A DNA stretch of 48,296 nucleotides from Ancylobacter dichloromethanicus (GCF_018390645.1 NZ_JAHBGC010000061.1:1-48296); one strand, 5' to 3'; positions 1 through 10,243 are shown, counted from the first letter of the stretch. Made by a program: numbers and translations. Notes: generated by a model from the letters alone, not told the origin.

Positions 1-51
1 CCTTTGTGGGCCAGACTACGATAGTCGATGGGCCACTCAGAAGGGGGCAGA

Positions 52-303
52 TCACCGGAAACAGCCGATCTCCAGGTAAGACGCATTGGGATTGCGCGCC
101 GCCAGCGTGTTGAGCAGCGCGACCCGGTTATAGAGAATCGCGTCCCAGTCCCAGTCAATCAACTGGGTGGTACCCTTCTTCGCATAGTCCCGGGCTGCCT
201 TGCGGTACAGCAGCCGATCGTGTTCCTTGCGATAGAGGCGGTTGGCCAGCCGGAGGCCGCGCGACAGATAGTCATTGCCGTTCTCGCCAAAGAACTTGTT
301 CAT
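52..303 (-). pseudogene. Truncated N-terminus of a SAM-dependent methyltransferase
   Basis: The frame encodes about 83 residues. It begins at an ATG preceded by a purine-rich GGGGAAACCGGG and stops at TGA just after the residues YLEIGC. That string is the start of the glycine-rich S-adenosylmethionine-binding loop of class I methyltransferases, which normally continue for another 150 or more residues. The sequence before it is charged and helical (DYLSRGLRLANRLYRKEHD), as is common ahead of such domains in polysaccharide loci. No downstream frame restores the fold in the 51 bases that remain, so the gene looks broken by a deletion, insertion or frameshift at about position 50. The gene is divergent from the ABC exporter. 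Methyltransferase identity is inferred from the motif alone; truncation is seen directly within the window. Confidence 0.5.
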
Positions 304-682
304 CCCGGTTTCCCCAGAGGTGGGCGACAAACACGCTTCCCAGCATGTTTTCGCATACAACGAATGTCATGCCACGGCGCGAGGCGCGAGGATAGGAAAA
401 CGGTCGCAATTGCCGGCTAGATTGCGTCGATTCCATCCCGCCCGAAGCGCAATTGCCTTGCCGCTTCCCACATGCAACAACGGCCCGCAGAAGCAATGTT
501 CTGGTACCTTTCGCTTCATCCGTTGTGCGCAGGAATACGATTGTCGAACATGACGGCCATCTCCTCGCTTGAGCGGGGCGGAGCGACGGTTCTCCCGGCC
601 ACACGGCATACGCGGCCGGCAGGGCCGTGTGCGCCGCCTGTTCAGCGAACACAAACGCAATAATGCAGGCGTGAAACGATCA
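304..682. other. Intergenic region between divergent genes, no gene seen
   Basis: This 379-base stretch separates the truncated methyltransferase from the ABC exporter. Short open frames cross it on both strands but show no recognisable protein motif and no convincing ribosome binding site. It presumably carries the promoter of the polysaccharide locus running rightwards. I could not pick out a convincing -35/-10 pair or operator. Confidence 0.4.
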
Positions 683-2431
<1,749 letters not shown>

Positions 2432-2587
2432 GCGAGGCGACGCGGCCCGGGGTCCATTTTCTCCAGCGGTTGAAATAATTTGGCTGCTCTGCCAGCTTTC
2501 GCTCTGTGACTGCGGCGGCTGCAAGCGGCTGGGCTTGGCAGGCTTTGATTGCGAAGCCCAGTTTGGATAGAAGAGGGCAGGTGCTTG

Positions 2588-3703
2588 GTGCAGCGCGAAC
2601 AAAACGAACCCGTAAGGGTGGCGATTCTCGGACACCTCGATCCTCATCTCTTTCCTCCCCTCCACCAATTGTCGATGGCCCTGGCGGAGCGGGGGGGTGA
2701 TGTCGTTTTCATGTCGCGTAGCGATTCATCGCCAGTCGAGCCCCTCGATGGCCAACTCCGGTGGGTGAGTATTCCCGGGCCAGGTCCCTTTCAGCGGAAG
2801 ATTCCTTGGTACCGGACAGGATTCCATCACATAGGCAAAGCGCTCCGCGCTCACAGGCCGCACTGGATTGTCGCCCAAAATGACTACATGACGCCGGCAA
2901 TTTTCCATAAAATAATGCATAAAGATTGTAAGATTATGGTAAATCTTACGGAATATCAGCGCAATCGAAAGTATATATCTCTCGTAAAGCCTTTTGCGGG
3001 CATGATCGACGCATATGTGGACTCCTGCGATATATGGTTGAAATGGCGTCAGACGGATTGGCCAAGGTTAAGTGCCGACTATTTTGTCGCTAGGCATACG
3101 CCGCCCTTGCGCACAGCGAAGACTCTGGAGCGGCACGCAGGGCCGAGCCGCATACTCTTCACCGGTTCCAAATATGTGCTCGGTCTTGACCGCGATCGGT
3201 TGTCGCGGTTCCTTTCGTGTGTTTGCGCGCTGGGCCATCCGATTGATTGGTATCTTCCTGGCACGGACGATGTGCGCGCCACGGCACGGTCGTTGACGCA
3301 GAATCCGTTGTTCGCGGTCAAAGAACCGGTCGAAAAGTCCCATCTTTTCGATCTCATGAGCGATTATGACGTGGGGCTTCACTGGGCGCCCATGGCCGAG
3401 CGCGTCTACGACCCGGACTATTTTGACTCCGCAGCGTCCAACAAGATCGGGGAATACATCTCCTGTGGTCTCGTCGTGGCGCATGCGGGCAATCCCGGCC
3501 TGTCTTTCATCCCCGATGATATCTGCGTCGTATATGATCCAACCGAGCCTGAGGTCGGGGCGCGTCAACTGGCGGCTGCGATTTCGGATACGGAGAAGAT
3601 ATTTCAGATGCGCCAGTTGACCCAAGCCTATCATCATGAAGTGCTGAATTTCGAGAGGCAATGGGAAGGTGTTATACAACACCTCATGCGGGCCTCGAGC
3701 TAG
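2588..3703 (+). CDS. GT-B glycosyltransferase-like protein
   Basis: A protein of about 371 residues with a Rossmann-like N-terminus (VRVAILGHLDPHLFPPLHQL). Its C-terminal half resembles the nucleotide-sugar domain of GT-B enzymes, with DYDVGLHWAP and a segment around SNKIGEYISCGLVVAH in the place where GT4 proteins carry the donor-binding acidic motif. It presumably adds one sugar to the lipid-linked repeat unit on the cytoplasmic face. The start is uncertain: an AAGAGGG lies 7 bases before TTG 2585 and 10 before GTG 2588, and both give nearly the same protein. Base composition drops inside the gene (20 G or C in 60 at 2881-2940), unlike the flanks, which suggests transfer from a lower-GC source. 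Donor and acceptor cannot be read from sequence. Confidence 0.7.
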   Translation: MQREQNEPVRVAILGHLDPHLFPPLHQLSMALAERGGDVVFMSRSDSSPVEPLDGQLRWVSIPGPGPFQRKIPWYRTGFHHIGKALRAHRPHWIVAQNDYMTPAIFHKIMHKDCKIMVNLTEYQRNRKYISLVKPFAGMIDAYVDSCDIWLKWRQTDWPRLSADYFVARHTPPLRTAKTLERHAGPSRILFTGSKYVLGLDRDRLSRFLSCVCALGHPIDWYLPGTDDVRATARSLTQNPLFAVKEPVEKSHLFDLMSDYDVGLHWAPMAERVYDPDYFDSAASNKIGEYISCGLVVAHAGNPGLSFIPDDICVVYDPTEPEVGARQLAAAISDTEKIFQMRQLTQAYHHEVLNFERQWEGVIQHLMRASS

Positions 3704-3737
3704 GGCGGGGGCTCTAGGCGGAGGTGCCGACCGAAAG

Positions 3738-4850
3738 ATGAAAGTCCTCATCGTCATCTACAGGGATTCGGAGCGTTCCGGCGGGAGCGTAAGGGTCGCG
3801 GAGACGTTGGTCCGCTCGCTACGGATGAAGGACGTTAGCTTCGATGTGGTCGCCGCCTATGGCGGCGCAGGTCGGATCGCCCAACTCGTCGGCCGGCGGT
3901 TCCATGCCTTGGGCGCTAAGAACCGCCATGACATTGGTGGCTGGTTGCGGTACCGACGGCTGCTGCGGCGGCTCAGGCCCGATATCGTCCATTATATCGA
4001 GCCGGTTGTCTGGATGAATGCGGCGTCGATTGGAATGTCATCGAAGCGAGTGCTGCACCAGCATTCCCGGCCCCTGTTCGATGTGCCGAACGTCTCGCCA
4101 CCGCTAGCCTACAGATGGTTGTTCGGACGGGCCGACCGGGTAGTGGCGATCTCCCATGGCGTCGCCCGGCATCTTGCGCAACTCTACACGCTGGACCCGG
4201 GCAAGATCGAGGTCGTACACAACGCGGTCGATCCGGCCTATCTGCAGTGCCGCCACGTCGCGCCGGACGGCCGCCGACGCCTCGGAATGGCGGTTCGAGT
4301 GGTGCCGGACAAGGGGGTCGAGGATGCGTTCGCCCTTCTCGATCGGCTGCCGAGGCACTTCATCCTGACCATTGCGGGCGAGGGGCCGGCAAGGCAGGCG
4401 CTGCAGAACATGGCGCAGGCGCGCGGTTTGGCCGATCGCGTGGAGTGGCTGGGCTCCGTCAACGACATCGACCGTTTCTACGCCGTGATCGACTATTATC
4501 TGTTCATGTCCTGGTATGAGGGCTTCGGGCTGTCTGTTGCCGAGGCGATGCTGGTCGGCAAGCCGGTGGTCGGGCTGCTCGGTGATGGCGAGATCGCCGA
4601 GCCGGAATATCCGCTCGTGACGTCGCAAAACGCGGCTCTGGTTCCGCGTTCAAACCCGAAGCTGTTCGGCAACGAGCCGGATGCCGCGACATTTCGCACG
4701 CTTGCGAGCCGGATACTGGAACTGGAGGCGGACGAGGCCGCCCGTCAGCGTATGGTCGAATGCGGCCAGCGCTGGACAAGGCAGCGTTTCTCGCCCGAGA
4801 TTTATGGCCAGCGCATGTACCAGCTCTACCAGAGGGTGATCGAAGAGTGA
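3738..4850 (+). CDS. Glycosyltransferase family 4 (GT4)
   Basis: A 370-residue GT-B enzyme starting at ATG within MKVLIVIYRDSERSGG. The N-terminal acceptor domain has the glycine-rich GGSVRVAETL stretch typical of GT4. The C-terminal donor domain has a VPDKGVEDAF segment, then IAGEGPARQAL, and the family's E-x7-E motif in WYEGFGLSVAEAMLVGKPVV. It should retain anomeric configuration and act at the cytoplasmic face of the inner membrane in repeat-unit assembly. It begins 34 bases after the previous glycosyltransferase and lies in the same direction, so the two are probably co-transcribed. The specific sugar is unknown. Confidence 0.85.
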   Translation: MKVLIVIYRDSERSGGSVRVAETLVRSLRMKDVSFDVVAAYGGAGRIAQLVGRRFHALGAKNRHDIGGWLRYRRLLRRLRPDIVHYIEPVVWMNAASIGMSSKRVLHQHSRPLFDVPNVSPPLAYRWLFGRADRVVAISHGVARHLAQLYTLDPGKIEVVHNAVDPAYLQCRHVAPDGRRRLGMAVRVVPDKGVEDAFALLDRLPRHFILTIAGEGPARQALQNMAQARGLADRVEWLGSVNDIDRFYAVIDYYLFMSWYEGFGLSVAEAMLVGKPVVGLLGDGEIAEPEYPLVTSQNAALVPRSNPKLFGNEPDAATFRTLASRILELEADEAARQRMVECGQRWTRQRFSPEIYGQRMYQLYQRVIEE

Positions 4851-4901
4851 TGGGTCTGGCCCCCGCAAGAACGGCCTCGCACGAGCGGGCAGGGGAGTGG
4901 C

Positions 4902-6065
4902 ATGCCTGATCCCATCTGGTTCTGGCAGCGGATCGTTTCGCCCCATATGGCCGGCCTCGCGGCGGCGCTGGCTGAGGCGGGGGAGGATGTGACCTATGTG
5001 GCCGAGCAGCCGATGTCGGCCGACCGCGCGGGGCAGGGCTGGAGCGCGCCGGAACTCGGCGCCGCGACGCTTCGCCTGGCCCCGGACCGCGCCGCGATCG
5101 AGGCGCTGGTCGCCGCCGCGCCCGCCGCCAGCCGCCACATCTGCCAGGGGTTTCGCGGCAACGGCCTGGTCGGCGTGGCGCAGGAGGCCCTCGCCCGCCG
5201 CGGCCTGCGCCAGTGGGTGGTGATGGAGACGGTGGAGGAGAAGGGACGGCTTTCCGCCTGGCTGAAGCGGCTGGAATATGACCGCCTGGTCCGGCGCCGG
5301 GGCGACCGGCTGGCGGGCGTGCTCGCCACCGGGCATGCGACGCCGGAGTGGCTGGTGCGGCGCGGCGTGCCGCCCGAGCGGGTGTTTCCCTTCGCCTATT
5401 TCCTGCCCGACATCGACGCGCCGCAGGCCGCGCCGGCGGCGGGCGGAGAGGGGGGCTTGCGCTTCCTGTTCGTCGGACAATTCATTGAACGCAAGCGGTT
5501 AGACCTGCTGATCGAGGCGCTGGGCGGCATTGCGGCGGCGGGCGATGGGGCGGCGGCGGGCCATTTCACGCTGCGCATCGCCGGCTCGGGGCCGCTTGAG
5601 GGCGCGCTTCGGGCGCAGGCGGAGCGGCTTCTTCCCGGGCGGTTCGAGTGGCTCGGCAAGCTGTCGCAGCAGGACGTCCACGGCGTGATGGCGACATCCG
5701 ACTGCCTGGTGTTGCCGAGCCGGCATGACGGCTGGGGCGCGGTGATCTCCGAGGCGCTGATGGCCGGCACGCCGGTCATCTGCTCCGACCGCTGCGGCGC
5801 GGCGGGGGTGGTGCGCCTGAGCGGCCGGGGCGGGGTATTCCGCGCCGGCGACGCGGCCGATCTGGCGCGACGGCTCGGCCGCGCGATCGCCGCGGGCCCC
5901 GCGACGCCGGCGCAGCGGGCGGCGCTGGCCCGCTGGGCGCGCTGCCTGGGGGCGCGGGCGGGGGCGGATTATCTGACCGGGATACTGGAGCATCGGACCG
6001 ATGAGGCCGGTGAGACGCGACCGCGTCCGCCCTGGCAGCCGCCCGCGCCCGGCCCGCGAGGCTGA
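4902..6065 (+). CDS. Glycosyltransferase family 4 (GT4)
   Basis: A 387-residue GT-B protein starting at an ATG that follows AGGGGAG at good spacing. The N-terminus reads MPDPIWFWQRIVSPHMAGLA, and the donor domain has FLFVGQFIERKRLDLL, RIAGSGPLEGALRAQA and the E-x7-E region around HDGWGAVISEALMAGTPVIC. These are standard GT4 landmarks. Composition returns to the high GC of the chromosome, unlike the AT-rich polymerase 550 bases downstream. It probably adds a sugar to the repeat unit; the linkage cannot be predicted. The last ~20 residues are proline- and arginine-rich and look unconserved. Confidence 0.85.
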   Translation: MPDPIWFWQRIVSPHMAGLAAALAEAGEDVTYVAEQPMSADRAGQGWSAPELGAATLRLAPDRAAIEALVAAAPAASRHICQGFRGNGLVGVAQEALARRGLRQWVVMETVEEKGRLSAWLKRLEYDRLVRRRGDRLAGVLATGHATPEWLVRRGVPPERVFPFAYFLPDIDAPQAAPAAGGEGGLRFLFVGQFIERKRLDLLIEALGGIAAAGDGAAAGHFTLRIAGSGPLEGALRAQAERLLPGRFEWLGKLSQQDVHGVMATSDCLVLPSRHDGWGAVISEALMAGTPVICSDRCGAAGVVRLSGRGGVFRAGDAADLARRLGRAIAAGPATPAQRAALARWARCLGARAGADYLTGILEHRTDEAGETRPRPPWQPPAPGPRG

Positions 6066-6177
6066 AGGTGACGGGGCGGAATTAAAGCGGCACGATGCAC
6101 CCGTCGGCGATATATGTGCCGACACATTCTTCGCCGGCGCGGCCCTGGTCGCGCGCAGGCCCGAGCAGGTCAGGGGT

Positions 6178-6552
6178 ATGGTGCCTTATTCAAGCCTCGT
6201 CAGGTCGCGGCCGGATCACAGGCCGGGTATGGGCCGGCTGGTGCCGTATCTGCTGATTCTCACGCTGGTGGGCCTGCGCGTCGCGTCCGGCCCGACTACC
6301 CTGATGGCCTATGTCGCGCTTGGCGCCTATGCGCTGACCGGGCGGGGCGCGGCGATCCGCGCGGTCGCCCTCTCCTGGTTTCTGACGATGATCAATCCGG
6401 GACTCGCCGCCGCCTCGGGCGGTTTGACGAGAAAATCGCCGAGGGGGCCAGTATGCCCCGAGGGCGGACGGCTCACATTGGCCGAGTTCGCTCCGCCCGG
6501 GCAGCGGCTGCGCAACGGACGTTTCAACTATTTTGACGCGGTTTTGGGTTGA
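6178..6552 (+). pseudogene. Remnant of a high-GC polysaccharide polymerase/ligase-like membrane protein
   Basis: The frame encodes a short N-terminus and two clear hydrophobic segments (LVPYLLILTLVGLRVASGPT and the stretch from MAYVALGAYALTG to LSWFLTMINPG). The segment around AVALSWFLTMINPGLA resembles the start of large multi-spanning polymerase or ligase-like proteins of polysaccharide loci. After about position 6420 the protein turns into polar, low-complexity sequence and stops at 6552, roughly 300 residues short of such families. The simplest reading is the 5' end of an ancestral polymerase gene that was cut and replaced by the AT-rich polymerase just downstream. The start at 6178 is provisional. 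The homology is from memory of the motif, not a search; the truncated length is seen directly. Confidence 0.5.
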
Positions 6553-6557
6553 TTGTT

Positions 6558-6602
6558 GACAGAGTTCGGTGTGGCCATGCTCGACCTTAGACTCTGTCGA
6601 GC
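6558..6602. repeat. Two overlapping inverted repeats at the polymerase junction
   Basis: GACAGAGT (6558-6565) is complementary in inverted order to ACTCTGTC (6591-6598), and GCTCGAC (6579-6585) to GTCGAGC (6596-6602). The two hairpins share bases and could exclude each other. A TTGACA hexamer (6556-6561) sits at the left arm but has no good -10 partner at normal spacing. The pair lies exactly between the broken polymerase remnant and the AT-rich intact polymerase. It could be a terminator-like structure, an operator or a recombination scar. Confidence 0.45.
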
Positions 6603-6623
6603 GTGTGAAGGGCGGGTGTTCGA

Positions 6624-7892
6624 ATGACAGAAATACAAAATCCGCACATACGGTACGTCTGGATTTTGTTCACAGTCCTGTTCATGTTGGTGTCTTTTGT
6701 ATTTGATATACTTGGAGGCGGCGGCGCGTCCATAATATGTTTGTTGGTGGCCACGATATTTCTAACGCTTTTTGCTGATAGTAAGAATATATTTCACATA
6801 TCTTTTCTTTCTGGACACTATGCATTCTGGGTAATGCCATTAATTGTAACGCATTTTGCTGATATTTATATAAATTATTATGCGATATTTTGGTGTTTAG
6901 CTGGAGTTGTTTACGCTATTTATTTGACGGATGGGGGGTCTACGTTTGATTGGAATAAGTATTATATTTCAATTCCATTATACCTGTTCTTGTGTATTTA
7001 TGCGGCCTGCTTTTTTCTGTTGATTATAACAGGAGGGGCCACATTCGTATTGTCGATTGGCCTTCTCATTGTTTCGGCGGCGCTGTGCATGAACAGGGGC
7101 GGTAATTTTTCTTCCCTTGTTATATATCTTCTTCTGATTCTGTATTCAGGAGTATATTACGTTCAATTTTGGGAGGGTTTTGGAAGGCTTATAGTAATTG
7201 GTGTCTTTATGTCGGTTACATTTATGTATCTAATGCGTATTAATTTCACGATTTTTCTCAAGCCGATTGTTGTTTTGTTGATTCCTTTTGGGACGGTGGC
7301 GGGAACATTTCTAAGATTCAGGGTAAATACATTCAACGATGCGTTAATAAATTCAACCCGGGATTCGGCGGTCAGTCCATTCTTGCTGTCGAGCACGATA
7401 TATGAAACTAGAGGCTCCTCAGCGATAAATGATTTTTCCGGCTGGATCGATCAGATGATGTTGTTTTTCCTGTCGGTCTTTCCGCGAGCAATTTGGACGA
7501 CAAAGCCGAATGGGTTTGGATACCAATACACAATAGAAAATTTGGCACAGTATCTTATTGAGGCTGGTCATTCTGTTGCCGCAAATTTCCTGGGCGAGCA
7601 TGTGTACTATCTCGGGGGTGTTTGGGGCATCTTTGGCATGGCTTTGTCTGTCACGCTTATTTATATAATATATAGAGTTCTGTCTCGACCAGATATACTC
7701 GGAGGATATGGGGTGTTTCTGGTCGGCCTGTGGATACCTACATATTATTGGGGAGGGATGCAGGCGTTTTCAGCCCGTTTCCTGTTGAGTTGCGTGCCTT
7801 TGGTGCTCCTTTGGGGCTTGCACCGGGCGTATCTCATGATCCGTCGTGACCGTGTTCGAGGGCGACGCGGGCCAACAGGACGGCGGGTTTAG
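6624..7892 (+). CDS. Wzy-like oligosaccharide repeat-unit polymerase, AT-rich
   Basis: A 422-residue integral membrane protein with about ten to twelve hydrophobic helices, a long N-terminal helix run, and a large loop around residues 230-300 (RFRVNTFNDALINSTRD through FPRAIWTTKPNGFGYQ). This topology fits O-antigen/EPS polymerases, which join lipid-linked repeat units at the periplasmic face. Wzy proteins share little sequence, so the call rests on topology and locus. Base composition is unlike its neighbours: 24 G or C in 60 at 6661-6720 and only 14 in 60 at 6841-6900, with AT-ending codons and rare ATA used freely. This points to recent horizontal acquisition. Composition returns to normal near the 3' end. 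GGGCGGG precedes the ATG. Confidence 0.8.
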   Translation: MTEIQNPHIRYVWILFTVLFMLVSFVFDILGGGGASIICLLVATIFLTLFADSKNIFHISFLSGHYAFWVMPLIVTHFADIYINYYAIFWCLAGVVYAIYLTDGGSTFDWNKYYISIPLYLFLCIYAACFFLLIITGGATFVLSIGLLIVSAALCMNRGGNFSSLVIYLLLILYSGVYYVQFWEGFGRLIVIGVFMSVTFMYLMRINFTIFLKPIVVLLIPFGTVAGTFLRFRVNTFNDALINSTRDSAVSPFLLSSTIYETRGSSAINDFSGWIDQMMLFFLSVFPRAIWTTKPNGFGYQYTIENLAQYLIEAGHSVAANFLGEHVYYLGGVWGIFGMALSVTLIYIIYRVLSRPDILGGYGVFLVGLWIPTYYWGGMQAFSARFLLSCVPLVLLWGLHRAYLMIRRDRVRGRRGPTGRRV

Positions 7893-7945
7893 CGCATGCT
7901 TCCTGATCTCGCGAAAGTCGTCGTCGCACCGTGCGGGGCCGCCGA

Positions 7946-9133
7946 ATGAGTCGTCCCGTCATTCTCGTGGCCGTCGGTCACTATCTCCCCGGCTTCCGGG
8001 CCGGCGGGGCGCTGCGGAGCATCGCCAATCTCGTCGATCATCTCGCCGACGAGTTCGATTTCCGCATCCTCACCTCCGACCGCGATCTCGGCGAGGACCG
8101 CGCCTATGCCGGGGTGGTGACCGAGCGCTGGGTGCCGGTGGGGCCGGCCCTCGTCCACTATACGCCGCCCGGAAAGCAGGGAGCGGGCGCCATCGTGCGG
8201 GCGATCCGCGACCTGCCACATGACCTGCTTTATCTCAACAGCGCGTTCTCGCCGCGCTTCGCCATCCTCCCGCTCGCCGCCCGCCGGCTCGGCCTGGTGC
8301 CGCGCCGGCCGACCGTGCTGGCGCCGCGGGGCGAGTTCGCGGGCGGCGCGCTGGCGATCAAGGCGTTCAAGAAGCGCGGCTATCTCGCCGCCGCGCGCCT
8401 GGGCGGGCTGTTCGGCGATGTGCGCTGGCAGGCCTCCTCGCCCTTCGAGGCGGAGGATATCCGCGCCGTCATCGGGGCCCGTGCCGGGGTGGCGACCGCC
8501 TCCGACCTGACCGCCCGGCTCGCCGACCGGCCGCCGGCGCATGCGCCCCGCGCGCCCGGCGCGCCGTTGCGGGTGCTGTTTCTCGGCCGCATCTCGCCGA
8601 TGAAGAATCTCGATTTCGCGCTGCGCGCGCTGGCACGGGTGCGCAGCGCGGTGGCGTTCGACATTTACGGCCCGCCCGAGGACGAGGCCTACCGGCTTCA
8701 GTGCCTGCAGGCGGCGGCGGTGGTGCCGGCCCATGTGAGCGTGCGCTGGCAGGGGCCTGTGCGGCAGGAGGAGGTCGACGCGCTGATGGCGCGATACGAC
8801 CTGTTTTTCCTGCCGAGCCGCGGCGAGAATTTCGGCCATGTCATCGCCGAATCGCTGGCGGCGGGAACGCCGGTGCTGATCTCGGACACCACGCCGTGGC
8901 GCGGCCTCGCGGCGGCAGGGGTGGGCGACGACCTGCCGCTGAGCGACCCCGCCGCCTTCGCTGCCCGCATCGAGGCGCTGGCCGCCGAGCCGGCCGAAGC
9001 GGCGCTGGCCCGGCGCGCGCGGGCTGCCGCCCATGTGCGGCAGGCGCAGCGGCAGGCCGGCGACCTCATGGCCAACCGGAACCTGTTCCGCGCCGCGCTC
9101 GGGCGGGCGGTGGCGGGGGCGGTGGCGTCCTGA
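7946..9133 (+). CDS. Glycosyltransferase family 4 (GT4)
   Basis: A 395-residue GT-B enzyme. ATG 7946 (MSRPVILVAVGHYLPGFRAG) is preferred to GTG 7931, because the conserved beta strand begins at the ATG and GGGG lies just upstream. The N-domain has the GT4 glycine-rich YLPGFRAGGALRS stretch, and the donor domain has VLFLGRISPMKNLDFAL and the E-x7-E region in RGENFGHVIAESLAAGTPVL. It acts on a nucleotide-sugar donor in the cytoplasm. High GC is restored here directly after the AT-rich polymerase, which sharply marks the right edge of the foreign segment. Confidence 0.87.
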   Translation: MSRPVILVAVGHYLPGFRAGGALRSIANLVDHLADEFDFRILTSDRDLGEDRAYAGVVTERWVPVGPALVHYTPPGKQGAGAIVRAIRDLPHDLLYLNSAFSPRFAILPLAARRLGLVPRRPTVLAPRGEFAGGALAIKAFKKRGYLAAARLGGLFGDVRWQASSPFEAEDIRAVIGARAGVATASDLTARLADRPPAHAPRAPGAPLRVLFLGRISPMKNLDFALRALARVRSAVAFDIYGPPEDEAYRLQCLQAAAVVPAHVSVRWQGPVRQEEVDALMARYDLFFLPSRGENFGHVIAESLAAGTPVLISDTTPWRGLAAAGVGDDLPLSDPAAFAARIEALAAEPAEAALARRARAAAHVRQAQRQAGDLMANRNLFRAALGRAVAGAVAS

Positions 9134-9172
9134 CGTTCGGTGAAGTAAGAGTGCGGGGCGAGGGGCAGGGGC

Positions 9173-10195
9173 ATGCAGGACGAACGCGTTTTGATCACCG
9201 GGGGCACGGGCTCCTTCGGCCGGACCATGTTGCAGGACCTGCTGCACAAGGGATGCCCGGAAATCCGCATTCTCAGCCGCGACGAGGAAAAGCAGGACAT
9301 GCTGCGCGGCACGCTGCGCAGCGGCAATGTGCGCTTCTATATCGGCGACGTGCGCGACCGCGACAGCGTCGACCGGGCGATGGCGGGCGCCACCCGCGTG
9401 TTCCATGCCGCGGCGCTGAAGCAGGTGCCCTCCTGCGAGTTCTTCCCGCTGGAGGCGGTGCGCACCAATATTCTCGGCTCGGAGAACGTGGTGCGCGCGG
9501 CGGTGGCGGCGGGGGTGCGCTCGGCGGTGTGCCTGTCCACCGACAAGGCGGTGTTCCCGGTCAACGCCATGGGCATCTCCAAGGCGATGATGGAGAAGCT
9601 GGCGCAGGCCGTGGCCCGCTCGATCGGGCCCGGGGCGCCCACCACCATCTCGCTGGTGCGCTACGGCAATGTGATGTATTCGCGCGGCTCGGTCATTCCG
9701 CTGTTCATCCGCCAGATCAAGGCCGGCCTGCCGATCACCGTCACCGAGCCGAGCATGACCCGCTTCCTGATGCCGCTGCGCGATTCGGTGGCGCTGGTGC
9801 ACCACGCCTTCGCCCATGCGCGGCAGGGCGACCTGTTCGTGCGCAAGGCGCCGGCGGCGACTATCGCCGATCTCGTCACCGCGCTCACCGAGCTGTTCGG
9901 CCGCCCCGACCACCCGGTCGACGTCATCGGCTGGCGGCACGGCGAGAAGCTCTACGAGACGCTGGTCAGCGCCCAGGAACTGAGCAAGAGCGAGGACATG
10001 GGCGATTATTTCCGCGTCAGCATGGACGAGCGGGACCTCAACTACCGCGCCTATTTCTCCGAGGGCGACGTGGAGACGGTCGACCAGCACGACTACCATT
10101 CGCACAACACCGAGCGGCTGGACGTGGCGGGCGTGAAGGCGCTGCTGCTGAGCCTGCCGGACGTCGTCGCCGAGCTGGAAAGCTGGCAGGCGTGA
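9173..10195 (+). CDS. capE: UDP-GlcNAc 4,6-dehydratase/epimerase, CapE/FnlA/WbjB type
   Basis: A 340-residue extended short-chain dehydrogenase. It converts UDP-GlcNAc to UDP-2-acetamido-2,6-dideoxy-4-keto-hexoses, with epimerisation at C5 and C3 in the CapE group, as the first step to UDP-L-FucNAc or UDP-L-QuiNAc. The NAD(P)-binding motif ITGGTGSFG occupies residues 8-16. The usual catalytic tyrosine is replaced: NAMGISK puts Met133 and Lys137 in the active-site positions, with STDK at 122-125. Methionine in this position marks CapE/FnlA and separates it from PseB/FlaA1 and ordinary YxxxK enzymes. Length is normal. It starts at an ATG with upstream AGGGG and heads the block RmlD-like, CapF, CapG, WbuB. 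Confidence 0.9.
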   Translation: MQDERVLITGGTGSFGRTMLQDLLHKGCPEIRILSRDEEKQDMLRGTLRSGNVRFYIGDVRDRDSVDRAMAGATRVFHAAALKQVPSCEFFPLEAVRTNILGSENVVRAAVAAGVRSAVCLSTDKAVFPVNAMGISKAMMEKLAQAVARSIGPGAPTTISLVRYGNVMYSRGSVIPLFIRQIKAGLPITVTEPSMTRFLMPLRDSVALVHHAFAHARQGDLFVRKAPAATIADLVTALTELFGRPDHPVDVIGWRHGEKLYETLVSAQELSKSEDMGDYFRVSMDERDLNYRAYFSEGDVETVDQHDYHSHNTERLDVAGVKALLLSLPDVVAELESWQA

Positions 10196-10232
10196 GCCCG
10201 CGATGCCTGTCGAGCGGGCGCCGCTGTCGAAC

Positions 10233-10243
10233 GGGGGGGGGGG
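10233..10243 (+). repeat. Homopolymer tract of 11 G before an SDR start codon
   Basis: Eleven consecutive G residues end one base before the ATG of the RmlD-like reductase (10245), covering the position of its ribosome binding site. The tract also lies in frame with an upstream ATG (10203), where it would encode four glycines. Runs of this length are prone to slipped-strand mispairing. A change of length would alter the Shine-Dalgarno spacing or frame-shift any product begun at 10203. It could also be an assembly error. Confidence 0.75.

Noticed and set aside
6001..6177. N-terminal extension of the polymerase remnant overlapping the preceding glycosyltransferase
   Set aside because: This part is Arg/Pro-rich with no hydrophobic or conserved sequence and overlaps the end of a clear gene, so the start was moved to 6178.
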